In this document: piece by piece, positions 26,203 to 37,689 of the stretch
Layout of the letters: each line of letters begins with the position of its first letter
How positions within the stretch are numbered: the first letter of the stretch is position 1
Assembly: GCF_004799035.1 (NCBI RefSeq)
Contig: NZ_MWIO01000063.1
Span: 1-37,796, forward strand
Length of the DNA stretch: 37,796 nucleotides
Reading direction: 5' to 3'
Source of the DNA: Rhodanobacter lindaniclasticus
Lineage (GTDB): Bacteria; Pseudomonadota; Gammaproteobacteria; Xanthomonadales; Rhodanobacteraceae
Notes under the pieces: generated by a model
Seen by the model: the letters and a program-made list of their open reading frames with translations, nothing else
The model's database searches: none
Told to the model about the DNA's origin: nothing
Position numbers and translations under genes: made by a program

Positions 26203-29200
26203 ATGGGCTTCTCCACCCTCTTCATTCGCCGCCCGATCGCCACCTCGCTGCTGATGGTGGCGGTGCTGCTGCTCGGCATCCTGGGCTTCCGCCAGCTGCC
26301 GGTGTCCGCGCTGCCGGAGATCGAGGCGCCCAGCCTGGTGGTGACCACGCAGTACCCCGGTGCCAGCGCCACCACCATGGCGACGCTGATCACCACGCCG
26401 CTGGAGCGCAACCTGGGCCAGATCTCCGGGCTCAGCATGATGAGTTCGGATTCGTCCGCGGGCCTGTCGACGATCGTGCTGCAGTTCAACATGGGCCGCG
26501 ACATCGACATCGCCGCGCAGGACGTGCAGGCGGCGATCAACCAGGCCAAGGGCACGCTGCCCGGCAACCTGCCGTATCCGCCGGTGTACAACCGGGTCAA
26601 CCCGGCCGATGCGCCGATCCTCACCCTGGCGCTGCAGTCGGACAGCCGCCCGCTGCGCGACGTCAACGACCTGGCCGACTCGATCCTGGCGCAGAAGCTG
26701 TCGCAGGTGCAGGGCGTGGGCCTGGTCTCGATTGCCGGCAACGTGCGCCCGGCCGTGCGCATCCAGGTCAATCCGGCGCAGCTGGCCAATCTCGGCCTGA
26801 CCATGGAGGACGTGCGCAGCGCGCTGACCCAGGCCAACGTCAACGCGCCCAAGGGCACGTTGAACGGCAAGACGCAGAGCTACTCGATCGGCACCAACGA
26901 CCAGCTGGCCGATGCCGAGCAGTACAAGAACACCATCATCAGCTACAAGAACAACTCGCCGGTGCGTCTGTCCGACGTGGCCAAGGTGGTCGACGGCGTG
27001 GAGAACGACCAGCTCGCCGCGTGGGCCAACGGCAAACCGGCGGTGCTGCTGGACGTGCGCCGCCAGCCCGGCGCCAACATCGTGCAGACGGTGGAGCAGA
27101 TCCGCCGCATCCTGCCCGAACTGCGCAACGCGCTGCCGGCCGACGTGCACCTGGACGTGTTCGCCGACCGCACGGTGACCATCCGCGCCTCGGTGCACGA
27201 CGTGGAGTTCACCCTGATCCTCACCGTGTTCCTCGTGGTGGGCGTGATCTTCGTGTTCCTGCGCCGGCTGTGGGCCACCATCATCCCGGCCACCGCGGTG
27301 CCGCTGTCGCTGCTGGGCACGTTCGGGGTGATGAGTTTCACCGGCATGTCGCTGGACAACCTGTCGCTGATGGCATTGACGGTGGCCACCGGCTTCGTGG
27401 TCGACGATGCGATCGTGATGATCGAGAACATCGTGCGCTACATCGAGCAGGGCAAGAGCGGCAAGGAAGCCGCCGAGATCGGTGCGAAGGAGATCGGCTT
27501 CACCGTGCTGTCGCTGACCGTGTCGCTGGTTGCGGTGTTCCTGCCGCTATTGCTGATGCCCGGCGTCACCGGCCGGCTGTTCCACGAGTTCGCCTGGGTG
27601 CTGACCATCGCGGTGAGCATCTCGATGCTGGTGTCGCTGACGCTGACGCCGATGATGTGCGCCTACCTGCTCAAGCCCGACCAGCTGCCCGAGGGCGACG
27701 ACGCGCACGAACGCCACGCCGCCGCCGGCAAGCGCACCGTGTGGGCGCGCACCGTGCATGTGTACGAAAACTCGCTGGACTGGGTGCTCGACCACCAGCG
27801 CCTGACCATGCTGGTGGCCGGCGCCGCGGTGGTGCTCACCGTGTTCCTGTACATCGCCATCCCCAAGGGCCTGCTGCCCGAGCAGGACACCGGCCTGATC
27901 ACCGGCGTGGTGCAGGCCGACGACAACATCGCGTTCCCGGCGATGGAGCAGCGCACCCGGGCCGTGGCCGAAGCGCTGCGCAAGGACCCGGCGGTGGCCG
28001 GCGTGGCGGCCTTCATTGGCGCCGGCACGATCAACCCGACCTTGAACCAGGGCCAGCTCAGCATCGTGCTGAAGGATCGCGGCGACCGCGACGGCCTGGA
28101 CAAGCTGCTGCCGCGGCTGCAGCAGAGCGTGGCCGACATCCCGGGCGTGGCGCTGTACCTGAAGCCGGTACAGGACGTGACCCTGGACAGCACCGTGTCG
28201 GCCACCGAATACCAGTACGCGCTGTCCGAGGTGAACTCGACCGAGCTGGCCAAGTACGCCGACCAGATGACCCGCGCGATGCGCCAGCGCCCGGAGCTGG
28301 CCGACGTCAGCAACAACCTGGCCGACCGCGGCAACGCGCTCAAGCTGACCATCGACCGCGAGAAGGCCAGCCGCATGGGCGTGCCGGTGCAGACCATCGA
28401 CGACACCCTGTACGACGCCTTCGGTCAGCGCCAGATCTCCACCATCTTCACCCAGCTCAACCAGTACCGCGTGGTGCTGGAGGTGGCGCCGGAGTTCCGC
28501 AACAGCACCGACCTGCTCAACAAGCTCACCGTGCGCGGCAACGGCTCCGGCGCGCTGACCGGCAGCAACGCCACCAGCTTCGGCCAGGTGAAGTCGAGCA
28601 ACTCGGCCACGCCCAGCGGCATCGGCAACACCGGCAACATCGGCATCGCGCTGGGCGGCGGCGGCACCATCCCGCTGTCCTCGCTGGCCAGTGCCGAAGT
28701 CACCAGCGCACCGCTGGTGGTCAGCCATCAGCAGCAGCTGCCGGCGGTGACGCTGTCGTTCAACGTGGCGCCGGGCTACTCGCTGTCCGACGCGGTGTCG
28801 GCGATCCACCAGATCAACGCGGAGCTGAACTTCCCGCCGCAGGTGCGCGGCCAGTTCATCGGCAAGGCCGCCGAGTTCAACTCCTCGCTGGGCGACGAGG
28901 TGCTGTTGCTGCTGGCCGCGATCGTGGTGATCTACATCGTGCTGGGCGTGCTGTACGAGAGCTACATCCACCCGCTGACGATCATCTCCACCCTGCCGCC
29001 GGCCGGCGTGGGCGCGCTGCTGGCGCTGATGATGTTCGGCATGAGCCTGTCGGTGGACGGCATCGTGGGCATCGTGCTGCTGATCGGCATCGTCAAGAAG
29101 AACGCGATCATGATGATCGACTTCGCGATCGAGGCACGCCGCACCGGCCTCAACGCGCATGACGCGATCCGCCGCGCCTGCCTGCTGCGCTTCCGCCCGA

Positions 29201-29442
29201 TCATGATGACCACCGCCGCGGCGATGCTCGGCGCGCTGCCGCTGGCGCTGGGCACCGGCATCGGCTCGGAGCTGCGCCGACCGCTCGGCGTGGCGATCGT
29301 CGGCGGCCTGCTGCTGTCGCAGCTGGTGACGCTGTACACCACGCCGGTGATCTACCTGTACATGGAGCGCTTCTCCGACTGGCTGGCCGCGCGACGCGAA
29401 CAGCGTGCGCTGGAGCACGCGCGGGCCGACCGCACGGCGTGA
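26203..29442 (+). CDS. RND multidrug efflux permease 1 (HAE1 family, MdtB-like)
   Basis: This 1079-residue inner-membrane proton/drug antiporter has a typical RND layout: helix 1 (FIRRPIATSLLMVAVLLLGILGF), a large periplasmic loop, helices 2-6, a second loop and helices 8-12. The proton-relay pair Asp401-Asp402 in helix 4 (GFVVDDAIVMIEN) and the helix 11 block KKNAIMMIDFAIEA are intact. The second periplasmic half contains a Gly/Ser/Asn-rich insert (about 780-830), longer than usual. The adaptor gene precedes it. Two unlike permeases in a row suggest an MdtBC-type heterotrimer, which is inference. No outer-membrane channel gene is present. Confidence 0.95.
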   Translation: MGFSTLFIRRPIATSLLMVAVLLLGILGFRQLPVSALPEIEAPSLVVTTQYPGASATTMATLITTPLERNLGQISGLSMMSSDSSAGLSTIVLQFNMGRDIDIAAQDVQAAINQAKGTLPGNLPYPPVYNRVNPADAPILTLALQSDSRPLRDVNDLADSILAQKLSQVQGVGLVSIAGNVRPAVRIQVNPAQLANLGLTMEDVRSALTQANVNAPKGTLNGKTQSYSIGTNDQLADAEQYKNTIISYKNNSPVRLSDVAKVVDGVENDQLAAWANGKPAVLLDVRRQPGANIVQTVEQIRRILPELRNALPADVHLDVFADRTVTIRASVHDVEFTLILTVFLVVGVIFVFLRRLWATIIPATAVPLSLLGTFGVMSFTGMSLDNLSLMALTVATGFVVDDAIVMIENIVRYIEQGKSGKEAAEIGAKEIGFTVLSLTVSLVAVFLPLLLMPGVTGRLFHEFAWVLTIAVSISMLVSLTLTPMMCAYLLKPDQLPEGDDAHERHAAAGKRTVWARTVHVYENSLDWVLDHQRLTMLVAGAAVVLTVFLYIAIPKGLLPEQDTGLITGVVQADDNIAFPAMEQRTRAVAEALRKDPAVAGVAAFIGAGTINPTLNQGQLSIVLKDRGDRDGLDKLLPRLQQSVADIPGVALYLKPVQDVTLDSTVSATEYQYALSEVNSTELAKYADQMTRAMRQRPELADVSNNLADRGNALKLTIDREKASRMGVPVQTIDDTLYDAFGQRQISTIFTQLNQYRVVLEVAPEFRNSTDLLNKLTVRGNGSGALTGSNATSFGQVKSSNSATPSGIGNTGNIGIALGGGGTIPLSSLASAEVTSAPLVVSHQQQLPAVTLSFNVAPGYSLSDAVSAIHQINAELNFPPQVRGQFIGKAAEFNSSLGDEVLLLLAAIVVIYIVLGVLYESYIHPLTIISTLPPAGVGALLALMMFGMSLSVDGIVGIVLLIGIVKKNAIMMIDFAIEARRTGLNAHDAIRRACLLRFRPIMMTTAAAMLGALPLALGTGIGSELRRPLGVAIVGGLLLSQLVTLYTTPVIYLYMERFSDWLAARREQRALEHARADRTA

Positions 29443-29460
29443 TCCGACGGCTTGCCTCTT

Positions 29461-29497
29461 GCCCCTGCCCGCGCGAAGCCGGCAGGGGCTTTTCTTT
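29461..29497 (+). terminator. Intrinsic terminator between the two RND permease genes
   Basis: GCCCCTGCC (29461-29469) and GGCAGGGGC (29481-29489) form a perfect 9-bp stem with an 11-nt loop, followed directly by TTTTCTTT. It begins 18 nt after the stop of permease 1. It is a textbook intrinsic terminator inside what would otherwise be one operon. Confidence 0.85.
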
Positions 29498-29601
29498 CGG
29501 CGTCCGGATCAACCGTTTTGCCGCTGGCGCGTTGAGGGTGGGATGATCCACTTGCCTCCCGCCCGGCATCGTGCCGCCCGCATCACGGTTGTGTTCCCCG
29601 C

Positions 29602-32600
29602 ATGAATGTCTCCGGCCCCTTCATCCGCCGTCCGATCGGCACCAGCCTGCTTGCGATCGGCCTGTTCGTCGGCGGCATGATCTGCTACTTCCTGCTCGGC
29701 GTGTCGGCACTGCCGAACATGCAGTTCCCGGCGATCTTCGTGCAGGCCAGCCAGGCCGGCGCTGACGCCAGCACCATGGCCTCCACCGTGGCCGCGCCGC
29801 TGGAACGGCACCTGGGCCAGGTGCCCGGCATCGAGACGATGCGCTCGTCCAGTTCGGAAGGGCGCACCTTCGTCTTCATGATGTTCCGCAACGGCACCGA
29901 CCTCGATTCGGCGGCGCGCGACGTGCAGGCGGCGATCAATGCGGCAGCGCCCGACTTGCCCAGCGGCCTCAGCGGCGCGCCCAGCTACCAGAAGGCCAAC
30001 CCCAACGACGATCCGGTGATCGCCTTCGCGCTGACCTCCGATACGCAGGCCGCGGGCGATCTCTACAACGTCGCCGACACCTTGCTGGCCCAGCGCCTGC
30101 GCCAGTTGCCGGGTGTTTCGTCGGTGGAGATCGCCGGCGCCTCGACCCCGGCCATCCGCGTCGACGTGAACCTGCGTGCGCTCAACGCGATGGGCCTGTC
30201 GCCGGACCAGCTGCGCAACGCCTTGCGCGCGGCCAACGTGACTTCGCCGGAAGGTTTCCTCAGCGACGGCAAGACGCGCATGGCGGTGGCCGCGACCACC
30301 TCGCTGCACAGCGCCGCGGATTTCGCGAAGCTGGTGGTGGCCAGCCACGACGGCACGCCGGTGCGGCTGGCCGACGTGGCGGACGTCTATGCCGGCACCG
30401 AGGACGCCTACCAGGCGGCCTGGTTCGGCGGTCGGCCGGCAGTGCTGATGTATGTGTACAAGAAGTCCGACGCCAACGTCATCACCACGGTGGACCTGGT
30501 CAAGGAACAACTGCCCGCACTGCGCACGTTCCTGCAGCCGGGCACGCGGCTCACCCCGTTCTTCGACGGCACGCCGACCATCCGGGCCTCGCTGCACGAG
30601 GTGCAGGCCACCTTGCTGATCTCGCTGGCGATGGTGGTGCTGACCATGGCGCTGTTCCTGCGCCGCCTCGCGCCCACGCTGATTGCCGCGGTGGCGGTGC
30701 CGCTGTCGCTGGCCGGCGCGTTCGTGGCGATGTACATCCTCGACTACACGCTCAACAACCTCACCCTGCTGGCGCTGGTGATCGCGATCGGCTTCGTGGT
30801 GGACGATGCGATCGTGGTGATCGAAAACATCATCCGCCACATCGACGAGGGCATGGACCGCAAGCAGGCCACCCTGGCCGGCGCGCGCGAGATCGGCTTC
30901 ACCATCGTCTCGATTACCGCCTCGCTGGTGGCGGTGTTCATCCCTCTGCTGTTCGCCGGCGGCGTCACCGGCATGTTCATGCACGAGTTCGCGGTGACCC
31001 TGGTGGCGGCGATTGCTGTGTCGGCGGTGGTTTCGCTGACACTTACCCCGGCGTTGTGCGGGCGCTTCCTCGGCGGCCATCGTGCACGCGCCGGGGCTGC
31101 GCACGTGCGCAGCCACGTGCTGGACCGCTTCCACGCCGGCATGCTGCGCGTGTACCGGCGGGCGCTGGATTTCTCGCTGCGCCACGTGCTGGCGTTCGCG
31201 CTGACGCCGCTGGCGCTGATCGCCGCCACGTTCTACCTGTTCACCGTGGTCAAGACCGGCCTGTTCCCGCAGCAGGACACCGGCCTGATCTGGGGCCGCG
31301 CCACTTCCAGCGCCACGGTGTCGTTCGTCGAGAGCCGGCAGCGGCTGGAGCGGCTCACGGCGATGTTGCTGGCCGACCCGGACGTGGCCACGGTGGGCAC
31401 GCGACTGGGCAGCAGCCGCCAGGGTGCCAGCGGTTCGTTCAACATCGATCTCAAGACGCGCAGCGAGGGTCGTACCGACGACACCTTTACCGTGCTGGCC
31501 CGGTTGAGCGCCAAGGCGGCAAAGTATCCCGACCTGCACCTGCGCCTGCGTGCCGTGCAGGATCTGCCCAGCGGCGGTGGCGGCGGCACCAGCCAGGGCG
31601 CGCAATACCAGGTCTCGCTGCAGGGCAACGACCTCGCCACGCTGCAACTGTGGTTGCCGCGATTGGTGACCGAGCTGAAGAAGAACCCGCTGTTGAGCGA
31701 CGTGGGCAGCGACGTGGAGGAGGGCGGCCTGCGCCAGAACATCGTGATCGACCGCGATGCGGCGGCACGGTTGGGCGTGTCCATCGGCGCGATCGACGGC
31801 GCGCTGTACGACGCCTTCGGCCAGCGCCAGGTATCGACCATCTACTCGGACATAAACCAGTACAGCGTGGTGGTCAACGCATTGCCCGCGCAGACGGCCA
31901 CGCCCGATGCGCTCAATCGCGTCTACGTGAAATCGAACCAGGGGCGGATGGTGCCGATCAGCGCCTTCGCCCGCCAGGAACCCGGCCTCGCGCCTTCGCA
32001 GATCACCCACCAGAACCAGTTCACCACGATGGACCTGAGCTTCAACCTCGCTCCCGGGGTGAGCATGGGCCAGGCGATGCAGGTGATCCAGTCCACCGTG
32101 GGCAACATGCGCATGCCCGGCGACATCAAGCTCAACATGGGCGGGGACTTTCGCCGCTTCCAGGAGTCGCAGAGCGGCATGCTGTGGCTGGTGCTGGCCG
32201 CGATCGTCACCGTCTACATCGTGCTCGGCATGCTGTACGAAAGCCTGATCCACCCCGTCACCATCCTGTCCACGCTGCCGGCGGCGGGCGTCGGTGCGCT
32301 GCTGGCGCTGTGGCTGACCGGCACCGAGTTGTCGGTGGTGGCGCAGATCGCGTTGGTACTGTTGATCGGCATCGTCAAGAAGAACGCGATCATGATGATC
32401 GACTTCGCCCTGGTCGCCCAGCGTGAACACCACAAGCCGCCGCTGGAAGCCGTGCGCGAAGCCTGCCTGGTGCGCTTCCGCCCGATCATGATGACCACCA
32501 TGGTCGCCATCCTTGCCGCCTTGCCGATCGCCATCGGCCTGGGCGAAGGCAGCGAACTGCGCCGCCCGCTCGGCATCGCCCTGATCGGTGGCCTGCTGAT

Positions 32601-32739
32601 CTCGCAAAGCCTCACCCTGCTCAGCACCCCGGCGCTGTACGTGGTGTTCTCCTGCCTGGCCGAACGGCGCAAGGCGTGGAGCGCGCGCCGGCGCGAGCGC
32701 AAGCTGGCGCAGCGTCGGCGACGCCTCGCCGAGATATGA
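29602..32739 (+). CDS. RND multidrug efflux permease 2 (HAE1 family, MdtC-like)
   Basis: This 1045-residue second permease is homologous to permease 1 but clearly divergent. Helix 1 starts FIRRPIGTSLLAIGLFVGGM. The Asp401-Asp402 pair (GFVVDDAIVVIEN) has the same position as in permease 1, and the KKNAIMMIDFALVA block is intact, so it can in principle translocate protons on its own. The basic C-terminal tail (RRKAWSARRRERKLAQRRRR) is notable. It lies 159 nt after permease 1, across a strong terminator, so its level may be set separately. No confident promoter is seen in the gap. TTGCCG with GATGAT is the best but weak candidate. Confidence 0.94.
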   Translation: MNVSGPFIRRPIGTSLLAIGLFVGGMICYFLLGVSALPNMQFPAIFVQASQAGADASTMASTVAAPLERHLGQVPGIETMRSSSSEGRTFVFMMFRNGTDLDSAARDVQAAINAAAPDLPSGLSGAPSYQKANPNDDPVIAFALTSDTQAAGDLYNVADTLLAQRLRQLPGVSSVEIAGASTPAIRVDVNLRALNAMGLSPDQLRNALRAANVTSPEGFLSDGKTRMAVAATTSLHSAADFAKLVVASHDGTPVRLADVADVYAGTEDAYQAAWFGGRPAVLMYVYKKSDANVITTVDLVKEQLPALRTFLQPGTRLTPFFDGTPTIRASLHEVQATLLISLAMVVLTMALFLRRLAPTLIAAVAVPLSLAGAFVAMYILDYTLNNLTLLALVIAIGFVVDDAIVVIENIIRHIDEGMDRKQATLAGAREIGFTIVSITASLVAVFIPLLFAGGVTGMFMHEFAVTLVAAIAVSAVVSLTLTPALCGRFLGGHRARAGAAHVRSHVLDRFHAGMLRVYRRALDFSLRHVLAFALTPLALIAATFYLFTVVKTGLFPQQDTGLIWGRATSSATVSFVESRQRLERLTAMLLADPDVATVGTRLGSSRQGASGSFNIDLKTRSEGRTDDTFTVLARLSAKAAKYPDLHLRLRAVQDLPSGGGGGTSQGAQYQVSLQGNDLATLQLWLPRLVTELKKNPLLSDVGSDVEEGGLRQNIVIDRDAAARLGVSIGAIDGALYDAFGQRQVSTIYSDINQYSVVVNALPAQTATPDALNRVYVKSNQGRMVPISAFARQEPGLAPSQITHQNQFTTMDLSFNLAPGVSMGQAMQVIQSTVGNMRMPGDIKLNMGGDFRRFQESQSGMLWLVLAAIVTVYIVLGMLYESLIHPVTILSTLPAAGVGALLALWLTGTELSVVAQIALVLLIGIVKKNAIMMIDFALVAQREHHKPPLEAVREACLVRFRPIMMTTMVAILAALPIAIGLGEGSELRRPLGIALIGGLLISQSLTLLSTPALYVVFSCLAERRKAWSARRRERKLAQRRRRLAEI

Positions 32740-32890
32740 GCGGTACCCGGCAGCCATCCACGCCACGGTGAACGGCTTGCCGACTTCCGCGAAGGCCCGC
32801 CTCCAGGCGTTCAGGGTGAGTGGATCGACGAGCGGGACCCGGGCGCCGCGCTGAACCGGGCCTATCCGGGTGGTTGCGGATTGCTGCCTT
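32740..32890 (-). pseudogene. Possible decayed coding remnant on the minus strand
   Basis: Between the permease 2 stop and the LysM gene (216 nt) a minus-strand frame from about 32890 down to 32740 reads RVPLVDPLTLNAWRRAFAEVGKPFTVAWMAAGYRSY. Its third codon positions are almost all G or C, as in real genes here. It has no start codon after an in-frame TGA and runs into the antisense of permease 2, so it cannot be an intact gene. I do not recognise the family. It may also be chance, since the whole region is GC-rich. Confidence 0.3.
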
Positions 32891-32955
32891 GATCACGGCC
32901 TGTTAACCAACCCGCCGCTATTCCTGTCCCCTCTTCCGAGACGGAGGCGCGTGCG

Positions 32956-33252
32956 ATGGGCAACGAGACCACCAAGGCGGACTTCTCCAATGTACAGGGC
33001 GGGGTGAAATCCACTGCGCCGGATGCGCCGCCGAAGGCCGATTTCAGCAACGTGCAGTCGGAGGTGAGTTCGACCGCCGACGCAACCAAGACCTACACCG
33101 TAGTGGCGGGTGACAGCCTGTCCAAGATTGCCAGGCATTTTTACGGCAACGCGAATGTGTGGAAGCAGATCTTCGACGCGAACCGCGACCAGCTTTCCGA
33201 TCCGGACAAGATCCGCATCGGTCAGGTGCTGAAGATTCCCGCCAAATCCTGA
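32956..33252 (+). CDS. Small LysM-domain protein without signal peptide
   Basis: This is a 98-residue protein. The N-terminal 40 residues are polar and contain an exact duplication of KADFSNVQ (residues 7-14 and 27-34). A single LysM domain covers about 46-95 (YTVVAGDSLSKIARHFYGNANVWKQIFDAN ... IRIGQVLKIP), similar to the C-terminus of E. coli Kbp/YgaU, which binds potassium and also lacks a signal peptide. The BON domain of Kbp is absent. GGAGG precedes the ATG by about 9 nt. The lipoprotein gene follows after 16 nt, so the two are probably co-transcribed. Whether it binds peptidoglycan or acts inside the cell is open. Confidence 0.85.
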   Translation: MGNETTKADFSNVQGGVKSTAPDAPPKADFSNVQSEVSSTADATKTYTVVAGDSLSKIARHFYGNANVWKQIFDANRDQLSDPDKIRIGQVLKIPAKS

Positions 33253-33268
33253 AGCAGGAGATGTCCTC

Positions 33269-36314
<3,046 letters not shown>

Positions 36315-36330
36315 TGCGGTGACTGCGGCG

Positions 36331-36352
36331 GATCAGGCGCTGGCCTGATCCA
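36331..36352. terminator. Hairpin over the stop codon of the aldo/keto reductase gene
   Basis: GGATCAGGC (36331-36339) and GCCTGATCC (36344-36352) form a perfect 9-bp stem that includes the stop codon (36333-36335). It lies between convergent icd and the reductase gene. The same arms form the stop-codon hairpin of the cytochrome gene at 23925-23951. There is no T-tract. Confidence 0.45.
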
Positions 36353-37277
36353 GCGCCGCGATTTCGTCGGCGCCTAGCGAGAGCTGCAGGGCGCCGAGCA
36401 GTTCGCTCAACTGCGCCATGCTGGTGGCACTGGCGATTGGCGCGCTGATACCGGGGCGTGCCATCAACCAGGCCAGCGCGACCTGGGCCGGCGTGGCGTG
36501 ATGGGCAGCGGCCACCGCGTCCAGCGCGGCCAGCACGCCGAGTCCGCGCGGGTTGAGGTAGGCGCGCACGCCACCGCTGCGCGCCGGGTGGCCGGCAAGG
36601 TCGGCCGCCTTGCGGTACTTGCCGCTGAGGAAGCCGCTGGCCAGCGCGTAGTAGCAGATCACGCCGACATTCTCGCGGCGAACCAGCGGCTCCAGTTCGG
36701 TCTCGTAGCCACGACGGCTGACCAGGTTGTACTCCGGCTGCAGCACCTCGTAGCGCGGCAGGTTGTGCTGCTTCGACACGGCCAGCGCGTCGGCGAAGCG
36801 ATCGGCGCCGTAGTTGGAGGCGCCGATCGCGCGTACCTTGCCTTGCTCGATAAGCCGCGCGAAACCGCCCAGGGTGTCGGCCAGCAGCACGCTGGCGTCG
36901 TCCTCATGCGCGAAATACAGGTCGATGTGGTCGGTCTGCAGGCGTCGCAGCGAGTCTTCCACCGCCATCTGCAGATTCACCGGGGCCAGTCCCTTGTGTC
37001 GCGCCCATTTGCCCACCTTGCTGGCGATCACCACCTGGTCGCGTTTGCCGCTCTTCCTGAGCCACTTGCCGATGATGGTCTCCGACTCGCCGCCGCGATT
37101 GCCCGGCACCCACGCCGGGTAGACGTCGGCGGTGTCGATCAGGTTGCCGCCGCCGTCGACGAAGGCATCCAGCAACTCGAATGCGCGCGACTCGTCCACC
37201 GTCCAGCCAAAGACGTTGCCGCCGAACGCGAGCGGGGTGATCGAAAGGGATGAATTGCCGAGTGACCGCTGTTGCAT
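36333..37277 (-). CDS. Aldo/keto reductase
   Basis: This 314-residue NADPH-dependent (beta/alpha)8-barrel oxidoreductase has the catalytic tetrad Asp48 (NLIDTADVY), Tyr53, Lys87 (IASKVGKW) and His124 (LYFAHEDD). The C-terminal GISAPIASATSMAQLSELLGAL block matches the YajO/Tas-like branch that acts on small carbonyls. Physiological substrate is unknown. GGAGG lies 7 nt before the ATG at 37277. A terminator-like hairpin separates it from the small gene upstream on the same strand, so it likely has its own promoter. The 106-nt gap contains no other gene. Confidence 0.93.
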   Translation of the reverse strand: MQQRSLGNSSLSITPLAFGGNVFGWTVDESRAFELLDAFVDGGGNLIDTADVYPAWVPGNRGGESETIIGKWLRKSGKRDQVVIASKVGKWARHKGLAPVNLQMAVEDSLRRLQTDHIDLYFAHEDDASVLLADTLGGFARLIEQGKVRAIGASNYGADRFADALAVSKQHNLPRYEVLQPEYNLVSRRGYETELEPLVRRENVGVICYYALASGFLSGKYRKAADLAGHPARSGGVRAYLNPRGLGVLAALDAVAAAHHATPAQVALAWLMARPGISAPIASATSMAQLSELLGALQLSLGADEIAALDQASA

Positions 37278-37309
37278 GGAACGCCTCCGCTGGCAGCACG
37301 CATGGGAAA

Positions 37310-37336
37310 GGCGTGCGGCAATGGTTGCCGCACGCC
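37310..37336 (-). terminator. Terminator after the 65-residue protein gene
   Basis: GGCGTGCGGCAA (37310-37321) and TTGCCGCACGCC (37325-37336) pair perfectly over 12 bp with loop TGG. On the minus strand it is followed by TTTCCC. It ends the small minus-strand gene before the reductase gene begins. Confidence 0.7.
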
Positions 37337-37383
37337 CTTGTCCACATGGTGCATTTCAAGCGGCATTCAAGCCGGCCGCGCTC

Positions 37384-37581
37384 CTAATGCGGTGCCATGA
37401 TGCGCGGCCACACGATCGCGCAGCAGGCCAGCGCCGCGGCTTTCCGGTCGGGCGCGGCGGGCGCTTCGGCAGCTTCGGTATCGGGCGTTTCGGTGGCCGT
37501 CGCTTCCGCGCGCCATTCGAGGTCGTCCTTGTGCAGCAGGTGGCCGTGCAGGAACAGCAGATCTTTCCAGATCGAGCTCAT
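37384..37581 (-). CDS. Small hypothetical protein, 65 residues
   Basis: I do not recognise this protein. The N-terminus (MSSIWKDLLFLHGHLLHKDDLEWRAE) looks like an amphipathic helix. The middle is acidic and rich in Ala, Thr, Glu and Pro, and the end has a short hydrophobic stretch with paired cysteines (ALACCAIVWPRIM). It is supported as a real gene by GAGGAGG about 6 nt before the ATG and by a strong terminator after it. It is divergent from a LysR regulator, the usual arrangement of such a regulator and its target, so it may be regulated by it. There is no signal peptide. Confidence 0.65.
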   Translation of the reverse strand: MSSIWKDLLFLHGHLLHKDDLEWRAEATATETPDTEAAEAPAAPDRKAAALACCAIVWPRIMAPH

Positions 37582-37663
37582 GGGGTACCTCCTCGGGGGA
37601 GTGTCTGGCTTGGGGTGTGCTCAAGGTACGCGCGCGCGCAGCGCCGAAAAAGCGATATATTCG

Positions 37664-37676
37664 CAAGCCAGGCTTG
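37664..37676. promoter_or_regulatory. Candidate LysR-type operator
   Basis: CAAGCC-A-GGCTTG is a perfect 13-bp palindrome with a single-base centre. ATAT repeats flank it on both sides (37656-37660 and 37681-37684). It lies 14 nt before the LysR gene start and 83 nt before the small divergent gene, the usual place for a LysR autoregulatory site. Confidence 0.5.
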
Positions 37677-37689
37677 AGAGATATTCAAG

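Noticed and set aside
27547..29418. Minus-strand open frame of about 623 codons antisense to RND permease 1
   Set aside because: It is a shadow frame of low complexity (His, Gln, Arg, Val) opposite a well-supported permease.
29509..32766. Minus-strand open frame of about 1085 codons antisense to RND permease 2
   Set aside because: It mirrors a complete RND permease and has no family resemblance. Only the short part beyond the permease stop was kept, as a possible remnant.
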